Assembly (NCBI RefSeq): GCF_026627255.1
Contig: NZ_JAPNLM010000010.1
Coordinates: forward strand, 124,001 to 188,000
DNA length: 64,000 bases
Source: Streptomyces antarcticus
GTDB lineage: Bacteria > Actinomycetota > Actinomycetes > Streptomycetales > Streptomycetaceae
Direction of reading: 5' to 3'
Below, piece by piece: positions 1 through 9,151 of the stretch. Position 1 is the first letter of the stretch; the number at the start of each line of letters is the position of its first letter. The notes below the pieces were generated by a model. It was not told where the DNA came from and ran no database searches. It was given only the letters and a program-made list of their open reading frames with translations. The position numbers and the translations under genes were made by a program.

Positions 1-2
1 TC

Positions 3-728
3 AACGCCCACGCCGTACGGATCCGGCCGCGCGGGATCGTCGCGGGCCCGGACTGCGTGACCGCCGCGATGAGCGCGGCCCTCGGCGCGCTGCACGCCGA
101 GTACGGCCTGACCGAGCTGGCCGTCTCCTCGTACCAGGCCGCGGGCGCCGCCGGCCGGGCCGGCTCCGAGGCGCTGCGCCGCCAGCTGTCGCTGGTCGCC
201 GGCACCTCCCTGGGGGAGCACCCCGGCGACGTGCGCCGGGCCGTGGGCGAGGACACCGGCCCCTTCGCGGCGCCGCTCGCCCTCAACGTCGTTCCCTGGT
301 CGGGCGAGTTGTGCGAGGGCGGCTGGTCCTCGCACGAGCTGGCCGTACGGGCCGAGACGCGCCGGATCCTGGACCTGGAGCGGCTCCCGGTGTCGGTGAC
401 CTGCGTACAGGTGCCGGTGGTGACCGGGCATTCGCTGACCGTGCGGGCCCGGTTCGAGAACCCGGTGGACGCCGCGCACGCCCGGAAGATCCTGGAGGCG
501 GCGCCCGGCGTGGTGCTCGTGGACGACCCGGCGGCGGGCGAGTTCCCCACCCCCGCGGACGCCGCGGGGACCGATCCGGCCTGGGCGGGGCGGGTGCGGG
601 TGTCGCTCGACGACCCGCGCGCGCTGGAGTTCTTCGTGTGCGCCGACAATCTGCGCAAGGGCGCCGCTCTGAATGCCACGCAGATCGCGGAACTGATCGC
701 GGGTGAATTTGCGTATTTCGCTTTGTAG
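3..728 (+). CDS. asd: aspartate-semialdehyde dehydrogenase, 5'-truncated by the window edge
   Basis: This enzyme reduces aspartyl phosphate to aspartate semialdehyde in the lysine, threonine, methionine and diaminopimelate pathway. The reading frame is open from the first bases, so the NAD(P)-binding start lies outside the window. Visible are the catalytic cysteine region (GPDCVTAAM), a YQA segment after it, the active-site histidine region (PVVTGHS) and the near-invariant C-terminal block DNLRKGAALNA. The cysteine is preceded by GPD rather than the common NPN, suggesting a divergent paralogue. The stop is TAG at 726-728. The family is clear; whether this is the housekeeping or a second copy is not. 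Confidence 0.9.
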   Translation, partial: NAHAVRIRPRGIVAGPDCVTAAMSAALGALHAEYGLTELAVSSYQAAGAAGRAGSEALRRQLSLVAGTSLGEHPGDVRRAVGEDTGPFAAPLALNVVPWSGELCEGGWSSHELAVRAETRRILDLERLPVSVTCVQVPVVTGHSLTVRARFENPVDAAHARKILEAAPGVVLVDDPAAGEFPTPADAAGTDPAWAGRVRVSLDDPRALEFFVCADNLRKGAALNATQIAELIAGEFAYFAL

Positions 729-887
729 GATCGGTGCTGATCCCTTGATCAAAGTGATGGCCCGACTGCCGTCTCGATAGGACCGGGGCAATCGGGAAGA
801 TCGGGAACGCATGAGGGCAATGGGGATATCGCGGGCGAGGTTGCCCGGCGCGTACAACCCTCGCGGGGGGACGCGCGTCCTACAGGC

Positions 888-1682
888 GTGGCAGAGGCAC
901 TTCTCGACCTGGCCGTCCTGCCGGCGCGCACCGGGACCGTTCCGTCGCGCCGGGGATCCCGCGCGCCGGGCGGCGGTTTCCCCGTGATCGTTCCCGTCCC
1001 GCCGACGGGGCCTTCCGAGGCGTCCGTACGGGCTCCCGCGTCGGCCCGGGGCGGGCGCGTGCCCGCGCCGCGCGGCGGCGCCGGGACAGCGGCGGACGAC
1101 GGGGCGGCCGGCGACGGGACGGCGGCGGGCGGCGACACGGCCGCCGTGGCCGGGAGCGCGGCCGCCGAAGCCGCGCCGGTGGTGGCGGGCACCACCGTCG
1201 ACCACCTCACGGCGACCTACCAGGCCCACTACCGCTCGCTCCTCGGCCTGGCCGCACTGCTCCTCGACGACACCGCCTCCTGCGAGGACGTCGTCCAGGA
1301 GGCGTTCATCCGCGTCCACTCGGCCCGCAACCGGGTCCGCGACCGGGACAAGACACTGGCCTACCTGCGCCAGACCGTCGTCAACCTCTCCCGGTCCGCG
1401 CTGCGCCGCCGCATCCTCGGCCTCAAGCTGCTGTCGAAGCCGATGCCGGACATGGCCAGCGCCGAAGAAGGTGCCTACGACCAGCTGGAGCGCGACGACC
1501 TGATCAAGTCGATGCGCGGACTCCAGCGCCGACAGCGCGAGGTGCTGGTGCTGCGCTACTTCGCGGACATGACGGAGGCCCAGGTCGCCGAGACGCTCGG
1601 GATATCGATCGGTTCGGTGAAGGCGTACGGATCGCGAGGGATTGCCGCACTGCGGGTGGCGATGGAGGCTGCGCAGTCATGA
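888..1682 (+). CDS. SigE-family ECF RNA polymerase sigma factor
   Basis: An extracytoplasmic-function sigma factor that directs RNA polymerase to a specific promoter set. Sigma region 2 lies around residues 105-170 (including CEDVVQEAFIRVH) and region 4 HTH around residues 205-255 (MTEAQVAETLGISIGSVKAYG). About 100 N-terminal residues are Ala/Gly/Pro-rich and probably disordered, longer than usual, so a more internal start is possible. The GTG start at 888 is the longest option. The stop overlaps the next ATG by 4 bp (ATGA), implying translational coupling with the membrane-anchored protein that follows, a common sigma/partner arrangement. Confidence 0.85.
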   Translation: MAEALLDLAVLPARTGTVPSRRGSRAPGGGFPVIVPVPPTGPSEASVRAPASARGGRVPAPRGGAGTAADDGAAGDGTAAGGDTAAVAGSAAAEAAPVVAGTTVDHLTATYQAHYRSLLGLAALLLDDTASCEDVVQEAFIRVHSARNRVRDRDKTLAYLRQTVVNLSRSALRRRILGLKLLSKPMPDMASAEEGAYDQLERDDLIKSMRGLQRRQREVLVLRYFADMTEAQVAETLGISIGSVKAYGSRGIAALRVAMEAAQS

Positions 1683-2800
1683 CGGACGACCACACCCCGC
1701 TGTGCGGGGCGGGCGAGGAACAGGCGCTACGGGGCCTGCTGCACGGGGCCGTCGAGGGCCTGGAGCCCTCCGAAGGCGCGCTCGAACGGCTGCGGTACGC
1801 GGTCCCCGCGCGCCGGAGCCGCAGGCGCCGGGCCGTCGTGGGCGCCGCCGCGGCCGCGCTGCTGGCCGGCGCGGGGATCCCGGCCGCCGTGCACCTGAGC
1901 GGCGGCGGGAACACGGCCGCCGACCGCTCGGCGATGGCCCGGCACGGCGAGCGGTCCGGAGCCACCGCGGGCACCGCCTCCTCCGACCCGCACCAGAACG
2001 GCGCCGGGGCCCATCCGAGGGCCACCCGCTCCCCGGGCGCGGCCCCCGACGCGGGCGGCACCACCGGGGAGCCGGACCAGGCCGCCACCGGGTCGCCGAC
2101 CGGCGGGACCGGAGCCTCCGCCGGACCCTCGGGCGCCGGCACGCCGTCCGGCTCGTCGCTGGGCCAGAGCGGGCAGCTCCCGGTCACCGGACCCCAGCCG
2201 CCCGCCGCGCAGGGGGTGGGTCGCTGCGGCGCCGACCAGCTCGGAGTGGTGGCCTCGGCCCGCGCCCCCGAGGCCGACGGCAGGGTGTACGGCAGCTTCA
2301 AGGTCACCAACGTGTCGGTGCGCGGCTGCATCGTCTCCGGCGCGGACAGGGTGACGGCCGCGGCCGCCGCGCCCGGTACGGGCACGGGCACCGCCGTCGT
2401 CGGCCACACCGCGGGCGATCCGGCGAGCGGGCTGCTGCCCGACCCGTCGGCGGCGCCGCCGCTGCTGGTGCTCCAGCCGAACACGGCGTACGAGGTGCGC
2501 TTCGCCTGGGTTCCCTCGGGGGAGTCCTGCCCGGCGGCGACCCCGGCGGGTCCCAAGCCGCCGCAGGGTGATTCCGCGGACGGCGCGGGCGCCGCTCCGG
2601 GCGGTGCGGACGGTACGGGGGGCACGGCGGGCGCGGGCCCGGACCCGCAGACGGGCCCGCCGTCCCCGGACCCGGCCGGGGTCGCGGTCGCGCACACTCC
2701 GGTGGCGGGGTCGCCGAGTACGCAGACGACGATCCCCGAGGCCTGCGGGGGCACGCTGTACCGGACGGGCTCGATCCCGCTGGACGCGCCGGCGCCGTAG
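1679..2800 (+). CDS. membrane-anchored Pro/Gly/Ala-rich protein coupled to the sigma factor
   Basis: A 373-aa protein with a cytoplasmic N terminus of about 45 residues, an RRSRRRR basic patch, and one hydrophobic segment at about residues 50-70 (VVGAAAAALLAGAGIPAAV). A long low-complexity Ser/Gly/Thr/Pro linker and a C-terminal extracytoplasmic domain with several cysteines follow. The topology and 4-bp overlap with the sigma gene suggest a regulator or sensor partner, but no zinc-binding anti-sigma motif is visible, so an anti-sigma role is inference from position. The domain near residues 180-260 resembles secreted cell-envelope domains of streptomycetes. Function unknown. Confidence 0.7.
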   Translation: MTDDHTPLCGAGEEQALRGLLHGAVEGLEPSEGALERLRYAVPARRSRRRRAVVGAAAAALLAGAGIPAAVHLSGGGNTAADRSAMARHGERSGATAGTASSDPHQNGAGAHPRATRSPGAAPDAGGTTGEPDQAATGSPTGGTGASAGPSGAGTPSGSSLGQSGQLPVTGPQPPAAQGVGRCGADQLGVVASARAPEADGRVYGSFKVTNVSVRGCIVSGADRVTAAAAAPGTGTGTAVVGHTAGDPASGLLPDPSAAPPLLVLQPNTAYEVRFAWVPSGESCPAATPAGPKPPQGDSADGAGAAPGGADGTGGTAGAGPDPQTGPPSPDPAGVAVAHTPVAGSPSTQTTIPEACGGTLYRTGSIPLDAPAP

Positions 2801-2856
2801 AGCGCGGTGCCGGCGCCGTGGCCCGAGCGCCGCGGGGCGGCGGAGGCGCCGGGCCG

Positions 2857-3669
2857 TCAGGCGCGCCGGAGCGCGGCTTCGGCGGTGGCGGCGGAAGCGG
2901 CGGTGGGGGTCTCCTCCGCGGGGAGGAGACCGGCCTCGGCGTCGCGGAGGGTCTCGATCTCGCGGCGGTAGAGCCGGAACCACATGAACAGCACGAAGGC
3001 GGCGAAGACGAACCACTCGCCGGTGTAGCCGAGGTTCTGGAAGGCCTTCAGGTCGAGCCCGGTGTCGTTCGGGGCCTGCGGCGGCACCGGCAGCATGCCG
3101 TCCGCCGGGGTCCGCACCGTCAGCCACGCGTCGTACAGGTCGTACGGGACGATGTTGACCAGCGACGCGGCGCCGATCACCCCCAGCTGTCCGGCGGGCA
3201 GCCCTCCCTCGGAATGGACCCCCTTCGTACGGGAGTTCTCCGGGGGCTGCAGCGCCCCGGTGACGTCCACCCGCCCGGCCGGCGCGGCCGGCGCCGCCGC
3301 CGGGTCCGCGTTCCCCGGCAGCCAGCCCCGTACCACCGGGACGGCCTTGCCGGAGTCGGTCCTCAGCAGCGTCAGCACGTAGAAGCCGGGCTTCCCGTCG
3401 AGCGTCCGCTCCGGGACCAGCAGCTGCTCCGCGTACTCCCCGGACACGGCGGCCGGCTGCCCGGAGGTCTTCTTGTCCACCGGGAGCAGCGACGCCAGCG
3501 GGGCGGCCGCCCGGTCGGCGGGCCGCTCGGCGGTCGCCTCGCGGTGGGAGTCGACGCGGTCCTCGAACCGGCCGAGCTGCCAGGTCCCCATGAACAGGCA
3601 GAAGGGGACGCCGAGCGCGACGAAGACGTTGATCCCCCACCAGCGCGGGGTCAGGAGAAACCGGTGCAC
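2857..3669 (-). CDS. SURF1 family cytochrome oxidase biogenesis protein
   Basis: A 270-aa membrane protein of the SURF1 family, which assists assembly of aa3-type cytochrome c oxidase. It shows the family layout: an N-terminal membrane helix followed by the conserved GTWQLGRFEDR stretch (about residues 15-40), a periplasmic middle domain with VVRGWLP (about residue 115), and a second C-terminal helix near residues 215-235 ending in a charged tail. Start ATG is at 3669. It ends about 60 bp from the convergent upstream gene and has no obvious operon partner. Confidence 0.9.
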   Translation of the reverse strand: MHRFLLTPRWWGINVFVALGVPFCLFMGTWQLGRFEDRVDSHREATAERPADRAAAPLASLLPVDKKTSGQPAAVSGEYAEQLLVPERTLDGKPGFYVLTLLRTDSGKAVPVVRGWLPGNADPAAAPAAPAGRVDVTGALQPPENSRTKGVHSEGGLPAGQLGVIGAASLVNIVPYDLYDAWLTVRTPADGMLPVPPQAPNDTGLDLKAFQNLGYTGEWFVFAAFVLFMWFRLYRREIETLRDAEAGLLPAEETPTAASAATAEAALRRA

Positions 3670-3727
3670 CCCACCACCGTACGGGGGGTGCGACCGGTTC
3701 CGTCTGCCGGGGCTCGGTTCTCCGGGG

Positions 3728-5662
3728 TCAGCGGGGGAGGTGCTTCAGGGCGAACTCCAGCTCCATCCGGACCTGCTTGATCCGCTCCTCCACGACCAGC
3801 GAGCCGTGGCCCGCGTCGAAGCGGTACACCTCGTGCTCCGCGCCGCGCGCCGCCAGCCGGTCGACGTAGTTGTCGATCTGCCGGATCGGGCAGCGCGGGT
3901 CGTTGACGCCCGCCGCGATGTACACCGGGGCCGTCACCGCGTCCACGTACGTCAGCGGCGAGGACGCCTCGAAGCGGTCCGGGACCTCCTCCGGGGTGCC
4001 GCCGAAGAGGGTGCGGTCCAGGGACTTCAGCGCCTCCATCTCGTCGTGGTACGCCGTCACGTAGTCGGCGACCGGTACGGCGGCCAGGCCCACCGCCCAG
4101 GCGTCCGGCCGGGTGCCCAGACCCAGCAGGGTCAGGTACCCGCCCCAGGACCCGCCCGAGAGCACCAGCCGCGCCGGGTCCGCGAGGCCGGACTCCACCG
4201 CCCACGCGCGGACCGCCTCGATGTCCTCCAGCTCGATCAGGCCGACGCGGTGCTTGAGGGCGTCGGTCCACTCGCGGCCGTAGCCGGTCGAGCCGCGGTA
4301 GTTGACGCGGACGACCGCGAAGCCGTGGTCGAGCCAGGCCGCCGGGGTCGCCAGGAAGGCGTCGCTGTCGTGCCAGGTCGGGCCGCCGTGGATCTCGAAG
4401 ATGGTCGGGAAGGGGCCGTCGCCGTGGCCGACGGGCCGCTGTGCCAGCGCGTGGATCCGCCCGCCGGGTCCCTCCACCCACATGTCCTCGACCGGCACCG
4501 AGCCCGGCGGCCGGAAGCCGGGCGGGTCCAGTACGACCCCGCCCGCGGTGGACCGTACGGAGGCGGGCTCGGCGGCCGAGGACCACTGGTACTCCACCGT
4601 CCCGTCGGGGCGGGCCGTCGCACCGGACACGGTCCCGGCCGGGGTCCGCACCGCGACCAGGGCCCGCTCGGCCAGGTCGTAGCGCCACAGTTCGCTGCGC
4701 GCCTCGAAGCTGTGCACGATCAGCAGCGCCGACCCGTCCGGGTACCACTCTGCGCTGACGTCGCCAGGCAGCTCGATGCCGAGTTCCGTCTCCGTGCCCG
4801 TGGACACGTCCCACACCATCGGCTCCCACCGACCGCGCCGCTGGTGGCCGACGAGCAGCCGGGTGTCGCCGTCGACGGGGGCGAAGCCGAGCACGGCGAG
4901 GCCGAGGTCCTCGGTGCCGCCCTCGGAGTCGTCGAGCTCCGCGACCGTGGCGCCGTCGAGGGTGACGACGCGCAGCGCCGAGTGCATGGCGTCGCCGTGC
5001 TCGGTGTGCTCGATGACGAGCAGGGAGCCGTCGCGGGACAGGTCGCCCACCCCGGCGGACTCGCGGTGCCGGTAGACGACGGCGGGCGCGCTGCCGTCCG
5101 GCCGCACCACGTGGATCGTCGTGCCGTCCTCGTCGGTGGACCGGCCCACGACCGCCGTCCCGTCCCGCCCGATGGCCAGGCCCGCGGAGTACGAGGGCTC
5201 CAGCCCGGGCGTGGCCGGCTCGTCGGGGCCGCCCGCGAAGGGCTGGCGGACCCAGGTGCCGAACTCGTCGCCGTCGGTGTCGGAGAACCACCAGATCCAC
5301 TCGCCGTCGGGGGAGAGCGTGCCGTCGGTGGTGCCGTTGGGGCGGTCCGTGGCCTGCCGCTGGGCGCCGGTGGAGCGGTCCCAGGCGTAGAGCTCGAAGG
5401 TGCCGGTCGCGTTGGAGACGAAGAGGGAGCGGTCCGGCGCGTCCTCGGCCCACTCGGGCAGACCGACGCGCGGGGCGCGGAACCGCTTCTCCCACTCGGG
5501 GACCGCGTCGGGGGTGGTGTCGGGGGCGGCGCCGGGGGTCGCTCCGGCGCCGTGCGCGCCGCCGCCGTTCATGCCGCTGCCGTTCACGTCGCCGTTCACG
5601 CCGTCGCCGGTCTCGTCGTTGCCGGTCTCGTCGTTGCCGGTCACATCGCTGTCGCTGCTCAT
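3728..5662 (-). CDS. S9 family (prolyl oligopeptidase-type) serine peptidase
   Basis: A 644-aa cytoplasmic peptidase with an N-terminal beta-propeller (about residues 60-380) that gates an alpha/beta-hydrolase domain. The catalytic serine is in GGSWGG (about residue 500), the aspartate in AGVNDPRCP and the histidine in DAGHGS near the C terminus; HGGPTW is the oxyanion region. The first 45 residues are a low-complexity tail made of GNDET and NG repeats, unusual for the family. Start ATG 5662 was chosen because the reading frame continues upstream only through the divergent amidohydrolase gene, in a composition unlike this protein. Confidence 0.9.
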   Translation of the reverse strand: MSSDSDVTGNDETGNDETGDGVNGDVNGSGMNGGGAHGAGATPGAAPDTTPDAVPEWEKRFRAPRVGLPEWAEDAPDRSLFVSNATGTFELYAWDRSTGAQRQATDRPNGTTDGTLSPDGEWIWWFSDTDGDEFGTWVRQPFAGGPDEPATPGLEPSYSAGLAIGRDGTAVVGRSTDEDGTTIHVVRPDGSAPAVVYRHRESAGVGDLSRDGSLLVIEHTEHGDAMHSALRVVTLDGATVAELDDSEGGTEDLGLAVLGFAPVDGDTRLLVGHQRRGRWEPMVWDVSTGTETELGIELPGDVSAEWYPDGSALLIVHSFEARSELWRYDLAERALVAVRTPAGTVSGATARPDGTVEYQWSSAAEPASVRSTAGGVVLDPPGFRPPGSVPVEDMWVEGPGGRIHALAQRPVGHGDGPFPTIFEIHGGPTWHDSDAFLATPAAWLDHGFAVVRVNYRGSTGYGREWTDALKHRVGLIELEDIEAVRAWAVESGLADPARLVLSGGSWGGYLTLLGLGTRPDAWAVGLAAVPVADYVTAYHDEMEALKSLDRTLFGGTPEEVPDRFEASSPLTYVDAVTAPVYIAAGVNDPRCPIRQIDNYVDRLAARGAEHEVYRFDAGHGSLVVEERIKQVRMELEFALKHLPR

Positions 5663-5803
5663 GCCTCCCATTCTTGCCACACCCGGTCCCCGAACGACGA
5701 CCCCGCCGGAAGACCCCGCCGGACGGGCGCCGCCCGGAACCGCCCGCCCGCCGCTTCCCACCGCCTCCCGCCGGGCCGCGGGCCGCGTGCGTACGCTGGC
5801 GGC

Positions 5804-7123
5804 ATGCGGATGATCGTCCGGGGCGCCCGGCTGCTGCACACCGAAGGCCACGAGCGGGGCCGGGACGGCCTCTGGGACGTGGAGGTGGGCGAGGACGGCC
5901 GGATCGCGCGCGTCCTGCCGCACGACGACCAGAAGGAACCCCCGGCCACCGGCGTCCTGATCGAGGCCCACGGGTCGCTCCTGAGCGCCCCCTTCGTCGA
6001 ACCGCACATCCACCTCGACACGGCCCTGACCGCCGGTGAGCCGCGCCCCAACGCCTCCGGCACCCTGTGGGAGGGCATCGCCTGCTGGAGCGAGCGCAAG
6101 CGGACCCTGACCCGCGACGACGTCGTCGGCCGGGCCACCGAGGTGCTGCGCTGGCAGGCGGCGCAGGGCGTGCTGCACGTGCGCACCCACTGCGACACCA
6201 CCGACCCGGCCCTGACCGCCCTCGACGCGCTGCTCGAAGTGCGCGACCGCGTACGGGACTTCATGACCCTCCAGATCGTGGCCTTCCCGCAGGAGGGCAT
6301 CGTCTCCTTCCCGGACGGCGAGGCGCTGCTGCGCGAGGCGGTCCGGCGCGGCGCGGACGTGGTCGGCGCGATCCCGCACTTCGAGGACACGCGGGAGGAC
6401 GGGGTCGCCTCGCTGGGCATCGCCTTCGCGCTCGCCGAGGAACACGGGCTGCGCGTCGACGCGCACTGCGACGAGATCGACGACGAGCAGTCCCGCTTCG
6501 TGGAGGTGCTGGCCACCCTGGCCCTGCGCTCGGGCCTGCGCGGACGCGCCACGGCCTCCCACACGACGGCGATGGGCTCCTACGGCGGCGCGTACAGCTA
6601 CAAACTCCAGCGCCTGCTGTCGCGTTCGGGGATCAACCTGGTCTCCAACCCCTTCGCCAACCTCAACCTCCAGGGCCGGTTCGACGCCTACCCCAAGCGC
6701 CGCGGCCTCACCCAGGTCAAGGAGATGCTGGCGGCGGGGGTCAACGTCGCCTTCGGCCACGACGACGTCATGGACCCGTGGAACGCGCTCGGCACCGGCA
6801 ACCCGCTCCAGACCGCCCTCGTCGGGGTGTACGCCGCCCAGCTCACCGGCGCCGACGAGATCCCGGAGGCCTTCGCGATGGTGACCGACCGCGCCGCGCG
6901 CGTCCTGGGCCTGCCGGAGGCGGAGTACGGCATCGCGGAGGGCGCCCCCGCCTCCTTCGTCCTGCTCCCGGCCCCGACCCCGCTGGAGGCGGTCCGCCGC
7001 CAGGTCCGCCCCCGGTACGTCGTCGCGCGCGGGCGCGTCCTCGCGGAGAACCCGCCGGCCCCGGCCCGGCTGTCCTGGCCCGGAGAGGCCCCGTCCGAGG
7101 TCGACTTCGTCCGCCTACCCTGA
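5804..7123 (+). CDS. cytosine deaminase-type amidohydrolase
   Basis: A 439-aa TIM-barrel metal hydrolase similar to cytosine deaminase, which converts cytosine to uracil in pyrimidine salvage. Metal-binding signatures are visible: EPHIHLDTAL (HxH, about residue 67), the histidine in RVDAHCDEIDD (about residue 220) and the aspartate in AFGHDDVMDPW (about residue 318). Start ATG 5804 begins the conserved domain; the long open frame upstream is antisense to the peptidase and is not coding. It is transcribed divergently from the peptidase with 141 bp between them. Other cyclic-amidine substrates are possible. Confidence 0.88.
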   Translation: MRMIVRGARLLHTEGHERGRDGLWDVEVGEDGRIARVLPHDDQKEPPATGVLIEAHGSLLSAPFVEPHIHLDTALTAGEPRPNASGTLWEGIACWSERKRTLTRDDVVGRATEVLRWQAAQGVLHVRTHCDTTDPALTALDALLEVRDRVRDFMTLQIVAFPQEGIVSFPDGEALLREAVRRGADVVGAIPHFEDTREDGVASLGIAFALAEEHGLRVDAHCDEIDDEQSRFVEVLATLALRSGLRGRATASHTTAMGSYGGAYSYKLQRLLSRSGINLVSNPFANLNLQGRFDAYPKRRGLTQVKEMLAAGVNVAFGHDDVMDPWNALGTGNPLQTALVGVYAAQLTGADEIPEAFAMVTDRAARVLGLPEAEYGIAEGAPASFVLLPAPTPLEAVRRQVRPRYVVARGRVLAENPPAPARLSWPGEAPSEVDFVRLP

Positions 7124-7254
7124 GGGGGCCGGTCCGTCGACGAGGTGCCGCGTGACCCCGCTCGAGCGGTCCGCCGCGGGCAGGGCCCGGCGCGAGACGG
7201 CCGTACCGCCCGTGACGAAACCGCGGGTTCCGACCGCACCGAAGGACTCGACTC

Positions 7255-7767
7255 ATGAACGACCCCGACCGAACCCCCATCGAGGACACGCGCTTCGGCG
7301 AGATCACCGTCCGCCAGGACGGGCAGCTGTCCCTCCAGGTCGAGGGCGAGCGGATCCCCCGCGTCACCCTGGAGCGCGACCCCGGCTCCGAGGCGGACCC
7401 GCAGACCGCCATCGGCACCCGGGACCCCGAGCACCTCACGATGCGCATAGACGGCCGGAAGGTCGGGCTGAGGCCCGCCAAGGGCGGCCTGGCCAGGCGC
7501 TCGTACCGGGTGGACGTGGAGTACGACGGAGCGCGCTACCGGCTGGTCCCCGACTCCGTGCCCAGCAGCCGGCTGACCCGCGACGGCGCGCACCTCGGCG
7601 ACTTCTCCTCCGACGGCGACGAGCTGGTCCTCGCCGAATGGCAGGAGGACGCCGAACTCCGCCCGGCGGACGCGTCGGTCGGCTACGCCCTCGCCTCGGC
7701 CTTCGGGACGGGCGGCCAGCCGATGTGGATGATGATCGCCGACGGCGTGAGCAGCGCCCTGCCCTAG
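7255..7767 (+). CDS. hypothetical protein, 170 aa
   Basis: A hydrophilic protein with no signal peptide or membrane segment, preceded by a GAAGGA ribosome site 8 bp before the ATG. It has alternating charged and beta-rich segments (such as SYRVDVEYDGARYRLVPDS) and a hydrophobic C-terminal stretch, SVGYALASAFGTGGQPMWMM. It looks like a widespread small streptomycete protein, but I recognise no named domain. Its stop lies against the end of the SARP remnant on the other strand. Confidence 0.7.
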   Translation: MNDPDRTPIEDTRFGEITVRQDGQLSLQVEGERIPRVTLERDPGSEADPQTAIGTRDPEHLTMRIDGRKVGLRPAKGGLARRSYRVDVEYDGARYRLVPDSVPSSRLTRDGAHLGDFSSDGDELVLAEWQEDAELRPADASVGYALASAFGTGGQPMWMMIADGVSSALP

Positions 7768-7958
7768 GTCTGGAGCGTGGTGAGCCCGCTGCGCGGGATC
7801 GAGTCCCCCCAGAGCTCTTCCATCAGCGTCGCGATAGGCACCACCCGGCCGCACCTCAGCGCCAGGAGCGTCAGCAGCTGCCGCTGCTTTCCGGCGGTCG
7901 GAACGATCGACCGGCCGTTCACCTCAATTGAGATCGGGCCGAGCGCGTCTATTTACAT
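7764..7958 (-). pseudogene. SARP (AfsR/DnrI-type) regulator remnant, N-terminal 65 codons
   Basis: Read on the minus strand, this matches the start of a Streptomyces antibiotic regulatory protein DNA-binding domain: IDALGPISIEVNGR, then AGKQRQLLTLLALRCGRVVP and LMEELWGD. The start ATG (7956-7958) is followed at once by TAA (7953-7955), where AAA or AAG would be expected. The frame then ends with TAG after TTLQT, where intact members continue into YILQLR. The rest of the HTH and the BTAD domain are absent. Both the nonsense codon and the truncation make it a relic. Confidence 0.75.
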
Positions 7959-8586
7959 CGAATACGGAGCTCCGGCTGATTCTGCCTTCATACTTCATTC
8001 CCCCGTGGAAGAGTGTGAAATTAGCTGACATGCGGCTTCGATGGCCGGTCGGAGATGCCAGGTGTGAGATGTGATCCGCATCGCACAGTGTGAATGCGTC
8101 TGAGGAGGCGGTGAAGGGAGTCCTTGAATGGACGAACAGGGCGCATTCGCCCCGGGTGTGCCTATCGGCGGTCGAGTGCGACCGGGGCGTCAAGTCTTCG
8201 TCCAGGCGTGACACGGCAGGCAGGGGCCATCACGACACGTTCAACTGCCACCGACATCAAGCCCGTCCTTTCTGTGCGAGAGAACCTCTCGTGTGGCAGC
8301 GCAAGATTCCCGGCGGCCAGAGATGATCGCCAGGCTACGACCTGTACAGAGTAAAATCAAGCAAAATTCGAGTGGCTTGATAGGTGCACTGTGGTGCCTT
8401 GATATCGATGGCGACATTGTGCCATCGGATGGAGCTGTGATAGTGGCTTCGATAAAGCGGCTTCGGGTGTGCGGGCGGTGCGGAACATTCCGGGTTTAAG
8501 GCTCGAGTGACGTCCAAGTGATTTCCCGTCGACCTCTGATCGCGCTCTCCCATACTCGGTCGGCCCCGAGTGAAGGAGATCAGCCC
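7959..8586. other. non-coding, AT-richer spacer
   Basis: No convincing gene is seen in these 628 bp; short frames on both strands lack coding character. The stretch is clearly less GC-rich than its surroundings, especially 8340-8470. One inverted repeat is visible: CGATGGC (8406-8412), an 8-base loop, and GCCATCG (8421-8427). It may contain promoters for the gene at 8587, which has an AAGGAGA ribosome site. Confidence 0.5.
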
Positions 8587-9108
8587 ATGCACCCCACCTC
8601 CGTGGCCGAATCCCGACTGTCGCGTGCCGCACGCGGCGCCGCCGAACTCGCCGGCGCCGAGGCCGCGCGGGCCGAGCAGGACCGCTCCCTGAGCCCCGAG
8701 GTGCTCGGCGCCGCCCAGGGGGCACTGGCCCACTGGTCCGGGTACGCCGTCCAGCGGCTGCGCGCCCAGGCCCCCGGAGCACCCGGCCCCTCCTTCTACG
8801 AGGAGACCCTGGCCCGTACGGCAGGGGAGCTCGATGCCGCCCGGCTGCTCCTGGAGCGCGCCGACGCGGCCGCGGAGGTCACCGCGCTGGAAGCCGCCCG
8901 CGGCCAGCGCGACTGCGCGCTCGCCGCCGACCTGCTGGTGGGCGCGGTGGAGCGGCTGTTCCGCGCCTCCGGCACCGCCGGGCACGACGAGGGCGCCGTG
9001 CTCCAGCGGCTGTGGCGCGACATCCACTCCGCCGCGGGCCACGTGGTGCTCCAGTTCGGCCCGTCCGCGGCCGCCTACGCGCGCCATGCCCTGAACCCGG
9101 AGTCCTGA
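8587..9108 (+). CDS. stand-alone acyl-CoA dehydrogenase C-terminal domain protein
   Basis: A 173-aa, all-helical, Ala-rich protein resembling the C-terminal four-helix domain of acyl-CoA dehydrogenase/flavin monooxygenase family members (type 2 C-terminal domain). Characteristic stretches are TAGELDAARLLLERA, the AVERLFRASGTAG block and LQRLWRDIHSAAGH. The N-terminal and beta-barrel domains that bind substrate and flavin are absent, so it cannot be a complete dehydrogenase. The good ribosome site and lack of an upstream remnant argue that it is a small gene in its own right. It may act as a partner or be derived by truncation. Confidence 0.7.
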   Translation: MHPTSVAESRLSRAARGAAELAGAEAARAEQDRSLSPEVLGAAQGALAHWSGYAVQRLRAQAPGAPGPSFYEETLARTAGELDAARLLLERADAAAEVTALEAARGQRDCALAADLLVGAVERLFRASGTAGHDEGAVLQRLWRDIHSAAGHVVLQFGPSAAAYARHALNPES

Positions 9109-9151
9109 GGCGCGACGCGGGGCGGCCGCTGTCGCGGTCGCCCAGGCGCCG

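Noticed and set aside
3473..5803. Open frame running into the cytosine-deaminase gene from far upstream
   Set aside because: It is antisense to SURF1 and the S9 peptidase; the amidohydrolase domain begins at ATG 5804.
5663..6760. Upstream extension of the S9 peptidase frame
   Set aside because: It is antisense to the amidohydrolase; the peptidase begins at ATG 5662.
8090..8499. Short plus-strand frames in the AT-richer spacer
   Set aside because: They have no ribosome sites, no codon bias and mutually overlapping frames; treated as non-coding.
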